NCBI RefSeq assembly: GCF_902859695.1
Contig: NZ_CADIJL010000015.1
Location: 1-64,000, forward strand
Source of the DNA: Achromobacter ruhlandii
Lineage (GTDB): Bacteria > Pseudomonadota > Gammaproteobacteria > Burkholderiales > Burkholderiaceae_B
Direction: 5' to 3'
DNA: 64,000 nt
Shown: positions 18,082 through 26,912 of the stretch, in pieces
Layout: every line of letters begins with the position of its first letter
Numbering within the stretch: the stretch's first letter is position 1
Translations under genes and position numbers: made by a program
The notes under the pieces: generated by a model
Told to the model about the DNA's origin: nothing
The model's input: only the letters and a program-made list of their open reading frames with translations
The model's database searches: none

Positions 18082-18978
18082 TCAGGCCTCGCGCGGCAGC
18101 GGCTTCGGTTTGCGCTTGAACTTGATCTCGCTGGCCAGGACCCCGGCCACGATCAGCGCCGCGCCCACCAGCGCCACGCCCGGCAGGCGTTCCCCGGCCA
18201 GCCGGCCGACGATGCCGCCCCACACCGGCTCGCCGGCATAGATCACCGTGGCGCGGGTCGGCGACACCGACTTCTGCGCCCAATTCATGGTCAACTGGAT
18301 CACCGCGCTGGCCAGGCCCAGCCCGATCGCCCCGCCGGCCCATCGCCACGAGAACGCCGGCACGGCCTCGCCCAGCAGCGGCATCAGCGCGAACGACACC
18401 AGCCCCGCGGTCAGCAACTGCACCGCCGTGACACGGCGGCTGTCCACCGAGCTGGCGAAATGGCCGATCAGAATGATCTCGGCGGCAATCGCCGCCGCGC
18501 CCGCCAGCGTCGCGACTTCGCCCGGACTGAAATGCAGCGTGCCCGCCTCGGGCCCGGCCAACAGCACCAGCCCGGTGAACGCCAGCGCCACGCCGACCCA
18601 GCTCATCAGGCCCGGCGGGCGCTTGAGCACCGCCCATTGCAGCAACGGCACGATCGGCACATACAGCGCGGTGATGAAGGCCGACTGGCTGCTGGTGATG
18701 GTGCGCAGGCCGTAGGTCTGCAGGTAATACCCCAGGAACAGGGCGCAGCCGATCGCCACCCCCGCCCCGGTCTCGCGCCGCGTCAGCCCCGCCATGTGCC
18801 GGCGGAACAGCAGCATCGACCCCACCCCCGCCAGGGTGAACCGCACGCCCACGAAGAACAGCGGTCCGCTATGCTGCATGGCGATATGGATAATGAGGAA
18901 AGTGCTTCCCCACAGCATGGTGACCAGCACCAGGGCGATTTCCTGGCGCGACAAGGCAAACATCGATTCGGATTTCAC
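18082..18978 (-). CDS. EamA/DMT-family drug-metabolite exporter
   Basis: 298 residues with ten predicted helices in two EamA repeats (LVTMLWGSTFLIIHIAMQ near the start, and AQKSVSPTRATVIYAGEPVW in the second). The C-terminus is short and lysine-rich (KFKRKPKPLP). The start is a GTG at 18978; an ATG at 18963 would remove five residues. It is divergent from the XRE-cupin regulator 23 bp away, which is therefore its likely controller. Substrate unknown; amino acids or metabolites are usual. Confidence 0.88.
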   Translation of the reverse strand: MKSESMFALSRQEIALVLVTMLWGSTFLIIHIAMQHSGPLFFVGVRFTLAGVGSMLLFRRHMAGLTRRETGAGVAIGCALFLGYYLQTYGLRTITSSQSAFITALYVPIVPLLQWAVLKRPPGLMSWVGVALAFTGLVLLAGPEAGTLHFSPGEVATLAGAAAIAAEIILIGHFASSVDSRRVTAVQLLTAGLVSFALMPLLGEAVPAFSWRWAGGAIGLGLASAVIQLTMNWAQKSVSPTRATVIYAGEPVWGGIVGRLAGERLPGVALVGAALIVAGVLASEIKFKRKPKPLPREA

Positions 18979-19001
18979 GGCGGACTTCAGGTGTCACTAA
19001 T

Positions 19002-19571
19002 TTGAGCAATATACTGCACATTACCAATTCCGACAGTGATGTCCTCACGCACGTGGGGGCCAATCTGAAACGGCTGCGCAAGCTGGCCGGCCTGAGCCAG
19101 TCGGCGCTGGCCGATGCCTCCGGCATCAGCCGCCGCATGATCGCCGGCCTGGAAGCGGGCAACGCCAACATCAGCCTGTCCAGCCTGGACAAGCTGGCGC
19201 AGGCGCTGGATGTGGGGTTTGTCGACCTGGTCAGCGATCCGGCGCGCGAACGGCGCCGCATCGAGGCCCGCGCCTGGCGCGGCAAGCGCCCCGGCAGCCA
19301 GGCCGTGCTGCTGGGCGCCGCGCCCGCCAGTTGCGAGGCGCAGCTCTGGATCTGGTCGCTGGGACCGGGCGAGACCTACGTGGCCGAGCCCGACCCGCAA
19401 GGCTGGCACGAAATGATCTACGTCATCGAGGGCACGCTGCTGCTGGAGCTTTCGGGCGCCGTGCAGCAGGTGCGGGCCAACGACTTCGCCATCTACAGCA
19501 GCGCGCAGCCGTATTCCTATCGCAACGACGCCGACACGCCGCTGCGCTTCGTGCGCAATGTGTTGAGATAG
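19002..19571 (+). CDS. XRE-family regulator with C-terminal cupin domain
   Basis: 189 residues starting with TTG (no ATG is available in frame before the HTH). Residues about 18-72 are a helix-turn-helix of the XRE type (NLKRLRKLAGLSQSALADAS, then GISRRMIAGLEAGNANISLS). Residues about 105-185 form a small cupin barrel (GWHEMIYVIEGTLLLELSG) that would bind an effector. These regulators often control exporters or amino-acid catabolism. The divergent EamA gene is the obvious target. Confidence 0.88.
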   Translation: MSNILHITNSDSDVLTHVGANLKRLRKLAGLSQSALADASGISRRMIAGLEAGNANISLSSLDKLAQALDVGFVDLVSDPARERRRIEARAWRGKRPGSQAVLLGAAPASCEAQLWIWSLGPGETYVAEPDPQGWHEMIYVIEGTLLLELSGAVQQVRANDFAIYSSAQPYSYRNDADTPLRFVRNVLR

Positions 19572-19605
19572 CCCGCCGCCGGGCGGTGGCACGCCAACCG
19601 GCGGG

Positions 19606-19803
19606 TCAGGCCAGTTCGGGCCGCGCGAAGCGGCGGTTCTTCAGCACCGGCAGCACGTCGCGCGCATGCGCGATGCGCGCCGGATCCAGGTCGGCGAACA
19701 CCAGCGCCTCCTGTTCGCCCGCCTGCGCGATCGCCACGCCCAGCGGATCCACCACCAGGCTGGCGCCGAGGTTGCGCGGGCCGCATTCGCCCACCGCCGC
19801 CGC
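19606..19803 (-). pseudogene. C-terminal remnant of a carbon-nitrogen hydrolase (nitrilase family)
   Basis: Reading leftward to the stop at 19606, the last 65 residues match the end of nitrilase-superfamily hydrolases: CGPRNLGASLVVDPLGVAIA, then FADLDPARIAHARDVLPVLK and NRRF. The frame continues upstream only into unrelated sequence. The catalytic Glu, Lys and Cys regions are absent, so about three quarters of the gene is missing. It borders the MFS gene upstream region, where the break must have occurred. Confidence 0.75.
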
Positions 19804-19926
19804 GCCGCCCGCATATAGCCGGGAGTAATATGGCGCGTCCGGCGGCCGGCTTCCGTCTCCTCGCATCCCCGATGCCCGTGTACCGAAGCGCCCCGGCGCG
19901 ACAAGAACACACAAGGAGACAGACAA

Positions 19927-21198
19927 GTGGAGAAGCAAGCATCGGGCGGCTGGTATTTCGGCTGGAACATTGTCGGGGCGGCCACCGTGCTGACGCTGCT
20001 CACGGTGGGCCTGCGCATGGGCATTGGCCCGTTTTTCCTGCCCATGGCCGACGGCCTGGGTTTCTCGCGCAGCCTGCTGTCGGGCATCGTGGCGGTCGGC
20101 ATGCTTTGCTACGGTCTGGGCATGCCGCTGGCCGGCTACCTGGTCAGCACCCGCGGCACCCGCTTCGTGCTGCTCACCGGCACCGCCATCGTGGTGGCCT
20201 CGTCGATCTGGACCGTATTCGCGCGCGGCCCCATCGAATTCCTGCTGGCCTTCGGCGTGGCCCTGTCGATCGGCCTGGCCTTCACCAGCCCGGTGGCGCT
20301 CACTCCCGTCATCAGCCGCTGGTTCACGCGCCAGCGCGGCATGGCGCTGTTCTTCCTGTCCACCGGGTCCATGGCGGGCATCGCCCTGATGACGCCCACG
20401 CTCACTTTCGCCATCGGCGCTGTCGGCTGGCAAGAAACCCTGCTGGCATTCGCCGTGCTGTTCGCGCTGCTGACCGTGCCGATGGCGCTGTTCGTGATGC
20501 GCGACCAGGCGCCCGAGCACACCGACCTGTTGCCGCACCAGATCGTGGAAAAGAAATCCGGCGCCAGGCCCGCCGCCAAGGGCCCCGAGCCGCGCGTCAA
20601 GGACGCCGTGCGCACGCTGCCATTCTGGCAGGTGGCGCTGGGCCTGTTCGCCTGTGGCTTCAGCATGAACCTGCTGGGCACCCACGGCATGCCGATGCTG
20701 ATGGACCACGGCTTTGACGCCACCACCAGTTCGCTGGGCATCGGCCTGATCGGCCTGGTGGCGATCTTCAGCACGCTGGTGCTGGGCCGCATGTCGGATC
20801 AGGTCGAGCGGCGCAACATCCTGGCCGTCATCTATCTGGTGCGCGGGCTGGGATTCTTCGCGCTGGTGATGGTCGGCGCGCATTGGGAACTGTATGCCGC
20901 CGCCACCATCGGCGGCGTGGTCTGGGCCGGCAGCATCGCGCTGTCGTCGGCCATCCTGGCCGACGTCTACGGCGTGCGCCTGGTGGGCGTGCTGTACGGG
21001 CTGACCTACCTGGGCCACCAGGTCGGCGGCATGATCAGTTCATGGTTGGGCGGCTGGGCCTTCGAGACCTTCCATACCCATTGGGTGGCATTCGGCGCGG
21101 CCGGCGCCTTGCTGCTGCTGGCCGCGGCCATTTCCCTGCAACTGCCGCGGCGCGGCGCCTTGCGCGCCGTGCCGGCGATGGCGGCGGGCGGGCGCTGA
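19927..21198 (+). CDS. MFS transporter, monocarboxylate/oxalate-formate antiporter-like
   Basis: 423 residues with 12 predicted helices. The start is GTG at 19927 with CACAAGGAGACAG before it, a strong ribosome-binding site. The N-terminus YFGWNIVGAATVLTLLTVGL and PVISRWFTRQRGMALFFLST are typical of the MCP/OFA-like MFS subfamily that moves small organic acids. It is convergent with the dehydrogenase and FAH genes, and may import the acid they process. Confidence 0.88.
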   Translation: MEKQASGGWYFGWNIVGAATVLTLLTVGLRMGIGPFFLPMADGLGFSRSLLSGIVAVGMLCYGLGMPLAGYLVSTRGTRFVLLTGTAIVVASSIWTVFARGPIEFLLAFGVALSIGLAFTSPVALTPVISRWFTRQRGMALFFLSTGSMAGIALMTPTLTFAIGAVGWQETLLAFAVLFALLTVPMALFVMRDQAPEHTDLLPHQIVEKKSGARPAAKGPEPRVKDAVRTLPFWQVALGLFACGFSMNLLGTHGMPMLMDHGFDATTSSLGIGLIGLVAIFSTLVLGRMSDQVERRNILAVIYLVRGLGFFALVMVGAHWELYAAATIGGVVWAGSIALSSAILADVYGVRLVGVLYGLTYLGHQVGGMISSWLGGWAFETFHTHWVAFGAAGALLLLAAAISLQLPRRGALRAVPAMAAGGR

Positions 21199-21219
21199 GC
21201 CCGCGCCGCGCCATCCGGC

Positions 21220-22092
21220 TCAGCGGTCCTTCAGCAGCGACACCAGCTCGGGCACGTAGCGCTCGCCGCCGCCCTGGCTGACCGCCTGGTCATAGGTGTG
21301 CAGCACGGCCGCGCCGATCTCGCGCACCGCGCCGGTCTCGGCCGCCATGGTGTTGTAGTAGGAAAGATCCTTCTGCGCATTCGACATGAAAAAGCGCAGC
21401 GACGACGGGTCCTGTTCCAGCAGATACGGCTTGAGGCGCTCCAGCGCCACGCCGCCGCCGCCGCCCTTGGTCAGCACCTCGGCGAACACCGCCGGGTCGA
21501 TGTCGGCGCGCAGCGCGCAGGCGGCCGCTTCCGACAGCAGCGCGATCGCGCCCAGCGACACGTAGTTGTGCAGCAGCTTCATGCGGTGGCCCGCGCCCAC
21601 CGGACCGGCGTGCGCGATATTCTCGGCAAAGCACGCCAGGATCGGTTTGCATTCCTCGAACAGGGACTTGTCGCCGCCCACCAGCAGGTTCAGGCGGCCT
21701 TCGGCGGCTTCCTTCGGCGTGCGCGTCATGGGGGCGTCGAGGAAACGGCCGCCCTTCTCGGTGACGGCCTCGGCCACCTTGACGGTGGAGGAGGGGATCG
21801 CCGTCGAGCAGTCGATGATCACCGTGCCGGGCCGCAGGCCTTCCAGCACGCCGCCGGGCGACAGCAGCACCGCCTCGACCTGCGGACTGCCCGTGACGCA
21901 CAGGATGATCACGTCGGACTGCGCCGCCAGCGTCGCGCCGTCGGCGCAACTGGTGGCGCCCGCCGCCTTCAGCGCGTCCAGCGGCTGGTTGCCCGGATGT
22001 TCCAGCACCGTCAGCGCGTGACCATGCTTGACCAGATTGCTTGCGATGCCATGGCCCATCAGGCCGATGCCCACCATACCGATTTTTGCCAT
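21220..22092 (-). CDS. NAD(P)-dependent beta-hydroxyacid dehydrogenase (3-hydroxyisobutyrate/tartronate semialdehyde type)
   Basis: 290 residues. N-terminal Rossmann motif IGMVGIGLMGHGIASNL, then the substrate signature DAPMTRTPKEAAEGRLNLLV and the region with catalytic Lys in AGHRMKLLHNYVSLG. The ATG at 22092 is preceded by CAGGAGCAG. The enzyme class oxidises 2- or 3-hydroxy acids or reduces semialdehydes. It shares strand with the FAH gene upstream (about 205 bp apart) and converges with the MFS gene. The exact substrate cannot be read from sequence. Confidence 0.9.
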   Translation of the reverse strand: MAKIGMVGIGLMGHGIASNLVKHGHALTVLEHPGNQPLDALKAAGATSCADGATLAAQSDVIILCVTGSPQVEAVLLSPGGVLEGLRPGTVIIDCSTAIPSSTVKVAEAVTEKGGRFLDAPMTRTPKEAAEGRLNLLVGGDKSLFEECKPILACFAENIAHAGPVGAGHRMKLLHNYVSLGAIALLSEAAACALRADIDPAVFAEVLTKGGGGGVALERLKPYLLEQDPSSLRFFMSNAQKDLSYYNTMAAETGAVREIGAAVLHTYDQAVSQGGGERYVPELVSLLKDR

Positions 22093-22299
22093 CTTCCACT
22101 GCTCCTGCCACACGGGCTGTTTGTTATGGCATAAATCTTACTCTCAGATCCGCGAGGACCCGGACGCCGTACCGCCGTGGGGCGCGGCGCCGCGGTCCCT
22201 TGCCGGACGGCCTTACGGCGCCCCGCCGCATGCCGGGCGGCGAGGCGCCAAGACCAGGCTGGCGCCGGGGAGGGCGGCAGGGCCAGCCTGCGCCGCGCA

Positions 22300-23007
22300 T
22301 CACACGATGCGGATGCTCAGTTCCGGCAGGCCGTCCACGTGCGCCACGATCACATCGCCGCGCACCACCGGGCCGACGTTCTCCGGCGTGCCCGAATAGA
22401 TCAGATCGCCGGGAAACAGCTCGAACGCCTGCGACAGCCGCGAGATCTGCTCGGCCACCGACCAGATCATGTGCGACAGCGTGGCCTGCTGCTTGCGCTC
22501 GCCGTTGACCGCCAGCCAGATGTCGCCTTCCTTGTAGTGACCGGTCTGGGCCACCGGATGGATCGGGCCGATCGGCGCCGCGTGGTCGAAGCTCTTGCCG
22601 ATCTCCCACGGCTTCTTCTGGTCGCCCATGCCGCGTTGCAGGTCGCGCCGCGTCATGTCCAGTCCCAGCGCGTAGCCGTAGACGCAGTCCAGTGCCTTGT
22701 CCAGAGGAATGTCGCGGCCGCCCTGGGACAGCGCCGCCACCAGCTCCACCTCGTAGTGGTAATTCTGCGTCAGCGGCGGGTAGGGATGGTCGGTCACCGT
22801 GTCCGGCGGCACCACCTGGATCGCGTCCGTCGGCTTCTGGAAGAAGAACGGCGGTTCGCGGCTCGGGTCCGACCCCATCTCGATGGCGTGGGCCGCGTAG
22901 TTGCGTCCGATGCAATAGATGCGGCGCACCGGAAAGCGCAGCGCGCTGCCGGCGATCGGCACGGTGGTCTGCGCCACGGCAAACGGGGTTTGGACGGCCT
23001 GGGTCAT
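22300..23007 (-). CDS. Fumarylacetoacetate hydrolase (FAH)-family protein
   Basis: 235 residues, the size of single-domain FAH enzymes that cleave acylpyruvates or isomerise/decarboxylate aromatic-pathway intermediates. Visible are IYCIGRNYAAHA, the metal-ligand segment HYEVELVAALS and the C-terminal LIYSGTPENVGPVVRGD. The metal-binding Glu residues lie in EVE. An AraC-type gene lies upstream on the same strand and an MFS transporter nearby, so a small catabolic cluster for an organic acid is a reasonable reading. Confidence 0.9.
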   Translation of the reverse strand: MTQAVQTPFAVAQTTVPIAGSALRFPVRRIYCIGRNYAAHAIEMGSDPSREPPFFFQKPTDAIQVVPPDTVTDHPYPPLTQNYHYEVELVAALSQGGRDIPLDKALDCVYGYALGLDMTRRDLQRGMGDQKKPWEIGKSFDHAAPIGPIHPVAQTGHYKEGDIWLAVNGERKQQATLSHMIWSVAEQISRLSQAFELFPGDLIYSGTPENVGPVVRGDVIVAHVDGLPELSIRIV

Positions 23008-23199
23008 CGCGGGTCTCCTGAAGGTTGCGAGGTTTGCCGCCAGCTTAGGTCCGCCTCGCCCGCTCGGCCTGGAGACGATTACGCAATCCGTGGACGATTC
23101 CGCGCATTTGGCCGCGCGTCTTGTCGTGTCCTTCTCCGCGCCTTGTGGCGGGCTGTCGCCAGGGTGGGGGCTTCAGAGCGGGTCGACCTTACCGCCGGC

Positions 23200-23343
23200 G
23201 GCCTCACCGTGCCCAGGCTTCACCGTGCATCGGCTTCACAGTACCTCGGCCTCACATTGGCTAGGCCTCACCGTGCCTCGGCTTCACAGTGCATCGGCTT
23301 CACAGTGCATCGGCTTCACCGTACCTCGGCCTCACAGTGCATC
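23200..23343. repeat. Intergenic tandem array, nine 16-bp units
   Basis: Exactly nine consecutive 16-bp units of the form GGCYTCACMGTRCMTC occupy 23200-23343, in the 356-bp spacer between the FAH start and the AraC stop. Two adjacent units are identical (GGCTTCACAGTGCATC); others differ at 1-4 positions. Degenerate copies seem to continue into the last codons of the AraC gene. Apart from this array, 23008-23199 shows nothing recognisable and must hold the FAH promoter. Confidence 0.9.
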
Positions 23344-23363
23344 GGCCCTCCCGCGCCTCCGCC

Positions 23364-24269
23364 TCACCGCGCCTGCGCCTCGCCGCCGCGCAGGCGCTCG
23401 CGGTAGCCGGTCGGGCTGACGCCTTCCAGCTGGCGGAAGCGGCGCGAGAAATACGCCTCGTCCGCGAACCCCGCCGCATGCGCCACCTGCGCCACGCTGC
23501 GCGCCGTGTGCGCCAGCAGGTCGCGCGCCAGCGCCATGCGGCGCTCGGCCACCAGCTCGGTGAAGGTCTTGCCGGTCTCTTTCTTGAGCAGGTGCGCCAG
23601 GTAATTGGGCGACAGGAACGCCGCCGCCGCCGCATCGTTCAGCGTCAGGTTCTCGGCCAGGTGCGCGCCGATGTGCGCCAGCACCCGCCGCACGCTTTCG
23701 CGCCGGCTGCTGCCGGCGTGATGCCGCGCCAGGTGCAGCAGGTCGGCCTCGTAGCGGCCGCACACCAGCCCGATCAATTGCAGCAGCAGCCCGCGGATCG
23801 CCGTGGACGAGCCGAAGCCGCGCCGCCGGTTCTGTTCCATCAGGCGCGCGATCAACCCCTCGGCCTCGGTCAGTCCCTGCGCGTCCAGCTCGAAATCCAG
23901 GTATTCCTGGAACAGGAACGGCGCCAGCGCCGGCGCCTGCGACACCGGCACATCCTCCAGGTCCAGCGCATCCACCGCCAGCTCCGGCCACAGGAACCGC
24001 TGGGCGAAATTGATGATGACGTAGCGCGCGCCCGGCGGATGCGGCACCAGGTGCACGCGGTACGGCAGCACGAAACTCAGCCCGCCGCGCGGGAACGGCC
24101 GCGTGGTGCCGCTGATGGTCTGGCGCGTATCGCCCTCCAGGTTCACCTGGATCTGGAAATACTCGTGCCGGTGCGGCTGCTCCAGCGGCTCGCGCACCTG
24201 CTGCGCACGGATATCGAAGTCGAAATAATCCGCGCGCTCGGCCATGCCGTAGGTCTTGATGCGGTTCAT
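23364..24269 (-). CDS. AraC-family transcriptional regulator
   Basis: 301 residues. An N-terminal cupin-like ligand domain (EQPHRHEYFQIQVNLEG) is followed by two C-terminal helix-turn-helix units (about residues 200-295: LTLNDAAAAAFLSPNYLAHL and SVAQVAHAAGFADEAYFSRR). The last seven codons (GGEAQAR) lie in degenerate copies of the neighbouring tandem array, so the C-terminal tail may vary. Divergent from the thioesterase gene; the FAH gene lies downstream. Confidence 0.9.
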   Translation of the reverse strand: MNRIKTYGMAERADYFDFDIRAQQVREPLEQPHRHEYFQIQVNLEGDTRQTISGTTRPFPRGGLSFVLPYRVHLVPHPPGARYVIINFAQRFLWPELAVDALDLEDVPVSQAPALAPFLFQEYLDFELDAQGLTEAEGLIARLMEQNRRRGFGSSTAIRGLLLQLIGLVCGRYEADLLHLARHHAGSSRRESVRRVLAHIGAHLAENLTLNDAAAAAFLSPNYLAHLLKKETGKTFTELVAERRMALARDLLAHTARSVAQVAHAAGFADEAYFSRRFRQLEGVSPTGYRERLRGGEAQAR

Positions 24270-24440
24270 GCGCGGGGCGGTGAAACGGACGATTGCATGG
24301 GCAGAATGTAGCGCCGGCGCGACGGTGGCGCCAGTCGCCGCCGAAATTGTCCGCTCACCGGTCGCCGCCGCCTCGCGCTGGCGGGCGCCGCCCGCTTTGC
24401 GCTAACGTGGGACATTGCGCAGCAGACATCCCCCATCCTC

Positions 24441-24869
24441 ATGACAGACACCATTCCCGCCGGCTTCGCGCCCTGGCACCCCAGCAGCCAGTTCATGCGA
24501 CACCTGGCGGACCTGGGCGGTTTTTACCGGCGCGAGGCCGACGACGTGCTGGCCATGCGCGTCGGCGCGGCCCACGGCAACATGCACGGCATGGCCCATG
24601 GCGGCCTGCTCGCGACGCTGGCCGACAGCGCCCTCGGCTATGTCATTGCCCACCAGTGCCAGGCGTCGGTCGTCACCGCGCAGATGTCGGTCGAATACCT
24701 CAACGCCGTCATGCCCGGCGATTGGCTCGAAGCCCACGTCACCATCGACAAGCGCGGCAAGCGCCTGATCTACGCCACTTGCCACCTCAAGGTAGACCAG
24801 CGCCTGGTGCTCAAGGCCAGCGCCGTCTTCGCCGTGCGCCAGGCCGCGGTGCCGACTTCGGACGGTTGA
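24441..24869 (+). CDS. PaaI-type hotdog-fold acyl-CoA thioesterase
   Basis: 142 residues, a single hotdog domain. HGMAHGGLLATLADSALGYV contains the catalytic H-G-G-x-x-x-x-x-x-D-S arrangement of the PaaI subgroup, and VTAQMSVEYLNAVMPGDWLE is the typical second strand region. Such enzymes hydrolyse acyl- or arylacetyl-CoA in the cytoplasm. It is divergent from the AraC gene. Substrate unproven. Confidence 0.88.
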   Translation: MTDTIPAGFAPWHPSSQFMRHLADLGGFYRREADDVLAMRVGAAHGNMHGMAHGGLLATLADSALGYVIAHQCQASVVTAQMSVEYLNAVMPGDWLEAHVTIDKRGKRLIYATCHLKVDQRLVLKASAVFAVRQAAVPTSDG

Positions 24870-24912
24870 GCGGGCGGGGGCGGCCCTATCGTCTGGGCGC
24901 GCCGCCCCTCGT

Positions 24913-25497
24913 TCACTCCGCCTTCTGCCGCGAGCGGAAGGCCGCCACCTTCATCCGATTGCCGCACAGCGCCATGCTGCACCAGCGGCGCCGATGAGAC
25001 TTCGTCTTGTCGTGGAACATCAGTGTGCAGTCGTGGGCCTCGCATTGCCGGACAAGCGCCAACGGCGTGTCGGTCAGCAGCCTGGCCACCGCTTGCGCGA
25101 TGGGTTCCAGAAAACTCGCGGCATCGTCGCGGCGGCGCACCCTGACCACCTTGAACGCCTGGGTGGCCTCATCCCACTGCAACGCCTCCGAGGCGCGGCC
25201 GGCCTGCAGCACATGATTGACGACCGAGGCATCCGCGCTGCCTTGCTGGCGCGCCGCATCCAACAGTGATCGCGCGTTGTCGCGCAACTTCACGGCCAAT
25301 GCCTTCAGGCCGGCAGGCGCCGCGCCGGCGTCGGCGGGCTGCGCGCCGGCCAGCTGCAGCCATGCCAACACGGCGTCATCGTCGGTAAAGCAGTCGTGGC
25401 GCGCCGCGCCGACGCCATACGCACTATTGATGAAGTCGAGCGCGAGGTCATCGCCGACGAACAGCGGAGCCTTGGGGGATTTTGGAGTTTCCGGCAT
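24913..25497 (-). CDS. CGNR zinc-finger (ABATE-domain) regulator
   Basis: 194 residues. The N-terminal ABATE-like domain begins PLFVGDDLALDFINSAYG; the C-terminus carries a four-cysteine zinc finger (CEAHDCTLMF, then CSMALCGNRMKVAAFRSRQK) with the diagnostic CGNR. These proteins are DNA-binding regulators, often next to an enzyme or efflux gene they control. It is divergent from the dehalogenase-like hydrolase, and a near-perfect palindrome lies in the shared spacer. Confidence 0.9.
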   Translation of the reverse strand: MPETPKSPKAPLFVGDDLALDFINSAYGVGAARHDCFTDDDAVLAWLQLAGAQPADAGAAPAGLKALAVKLRDNARSLLDAARQQGSADASVVNHVLQAGRASEALQWDEATQAFKVVRVRRRDDAASFLEPIAQAVARLLTDTPLALVRQCEAHDCTLMFHDKTKSHRRRWCSMALCGNRMKVAAFRSRQKAE

Positions 25498-25503
25498 GCG
25501 ATC

Positions 25504-25578
25504 AATGTAACCTATAAAAAATTCGTTGACCAGTTACTTTGCATCAAAGTAACCTTTTAAATTCAATTTAACGGTTAC
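25504..25578. promoter_or_regulatory. Palindromic operator region between CGNR regulator and hydrolase
   Basis: GTTACTTTG (25533-25541), a 3-nt spacer and CAAAGTAAC (25545-25553) form a perfect 9-bp inverted repeat. The half-site GTAACC recurs at 25507-25512 and, inverted as GGTTAC, at 25573-25578. This 75-bp spacer is strikingly AT-rich relative to its surroundings. It is the expected autoregulatory operator of the CGNR protein. Confidence 0.7.
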
Positions 25579-25592
25579 TAAGGAGTGTCATC

Positions 25593-26528
25593 ATGGCTTC
25601 GGAAAACGTGGCGGGCGCGGGCGGGTCGGGCGCAGCGGAGCAGACGGGCGACGGACAGGCGGCGGACCTGCAGGTCCGGCACCGTTTCGAACAGGTGGGC
25701 GACGTGAACGTGTTCTACCGCGAGGCGGGCCAACGCGGCTCGCCTGCGGTGCTGCTGCTGCACGGCTATGCGGCCTCGTCGTTCATGTATCGCAATCTCA
25801 TCCCGATGCTCGCGGACAAGTATCACGTCATCGCCCCGGACCTGCCCGGCTTCGGCTTCACCGAGGCGCCCGCCCGCGGCCAGTATGCGTACACGTTCGA
25901 CCAGCTCGCCAGGACCATCGACCAGTTCACCCGCCAACTGAAGCTGGAACGCTTCGCCATGCAGGTGTTCGACTACGGCGCGCCGGTGGGCTGGCGTATC
26001 GCGGCGGCGCAGCCGTCCCGCATCACCGCCATCATTTCGCAGAACGGCAATGCGTACGAAGAGGGATTGGGACAGGGGTGGGCGCCGATCCAGCGCTATT
26101 GGAACGAGCCGTCACAGGCCAATCGCGACGCGCTGCGCGAATTCGCCACGCCGGCTTCCATCGCCTGGCAATACCTTGAAGGCGTGCCGGACAAGACCCT
26201 GGTCGCGCCCGATGCGATCGCGCTGGAAAGCCAGCTGGTGTCCCGGCCCGGCAACGCCGAGGTCCAGCTCGACCTGCTGCTGGACTACGCCTCCAACGTG
26301 GCGCGGTATCCGCGGTTCCAGGCCTACTTCCGCGAGCATCGGCCGCCGCTGCTGGCCGTGTGGGGCAAGAACGATCCGTTCTTCCTGCCCGCCGGCGCCC
26401 AGGCCTGGAAGCGGGATATCCCTGGCGCGCAGGTGCGGTTCTACGACACCGGGCACCTGGCGCTGGAAACGCATGGGGTGGAGATCGGCGGGGTGATCCG
26501 GGCGTTTCTGGATGGCAATGTGAAGTAG
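25593..26528 (+). CDS. Alpha/beta hydrolase, haloalkane dehalogenase/epoxide hydrolase-like
   Basis: 311 residues; the ATG follows TAAGGAGTGTCATC. The core has the oxyanion motif LLLHGYAASSFMYRN and PDLPGFGFTEAP. The nucleophile elbow reads VFDYGAPVGWRI, so Asp rather than Ser is the predicted nucleophile, the usual state in haloalkane dehalogenases and epoxide hydrolases. The acid is probably in WGKNDPFF and the catalytic His in DTGHLALE. The elbow Tyr replaces the commoner Trp of DWG. Controlled presumably by the divergent CGNR protein. Confidence 0.85.
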   Translation: MASENVAGAGGSGAAEQTGDGQAADLQVRHRFEQVGDVNVFYREAGQRGSPAVLLLHGYAASSFMYRNLIPMLADKYHVIAPDLPGFGFTEAPARGQYAYTFDQLARTIDQFTRQLKLERFAMQVFDYGAPVGWRIAAAQPSRITAIISQNGNAYEEGLGQGWAPIQRYWNEPSQANRDALREFATPASIAWQYLEGVPDKTLVAPDAIALESQLVSRPGNAEVQLDLLLDYASNVARYPRFQAYFREHRPPLLAVWGKNDPFFLPAGAQAWKRDIPGAQVRFYDTGHLALETHGVEIGGVIRAFLDGNVK

Positions 26529-26590
26529 CGAAGGGCCAAGTTCGCCAACCCGGGTTCGCCAAAAAACGCAGCCGAAAAAGCAGGCGAAAA

Positions 26591-26619
26591 AAAACAGCCG
26601 CTCAAGGAGCGGCTGTTTT
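26591..26619. terminator. Bidirectional rho-independent terminator
   Basis: AAAACAGCCGCTC / GAGCGGCTGTTTT with a 3-nt loop; A-tract on one side and T-tract on the other, so it works for the hydrolase (+) and for tRNA-His (-), which converge here. Confidence 0.9.
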
Positions 26620-26632
26620 CTGGAAAATTCGG

Positions 26633-26709
26633 TGGGGTGGCTGATGGGACTCGAACCCACGACAACCGGAATCACAATCCGGGACTCTACCAACTGAGCT
26701 ACAGCCACC
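26633..26709 (-). tRNA. tRNA-His (GUG anticodon)
   Basis: On the minus strand the cloverleaf starts GGTGGCTGTAGCTCAGTTGG and has anticodon loop ATTGTGATT, giving GTG for histidine. The T-arm GGGTTCGAGTCCC and acceptor CAGCCAC close the structure. The extra 5' G (position -1) that marks tRNA-His pairs with the discriminator C, and CCA is encoded (complement of 26633-26635). Confidence 0.97.
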
Positions 26710-26912
26710 ACTGGTTTCCTTGCTGTTAAATGGCACACAACATTTCGTGCTCAACTGCAAAGAGGCCGAATTCTAGCATGTTTTTTTGGGTCGTGTAAAA
26801 CCGCTGACATGCCCGGGTCACCCAGGACATTTCCGTCCTCTTGCCAGGCCCGCCGGCCTTGCTATCCTTGGCGCTCGAATCACGCTCTGGAGGCCAGCGT
26901 CGCGCCGTTGCC

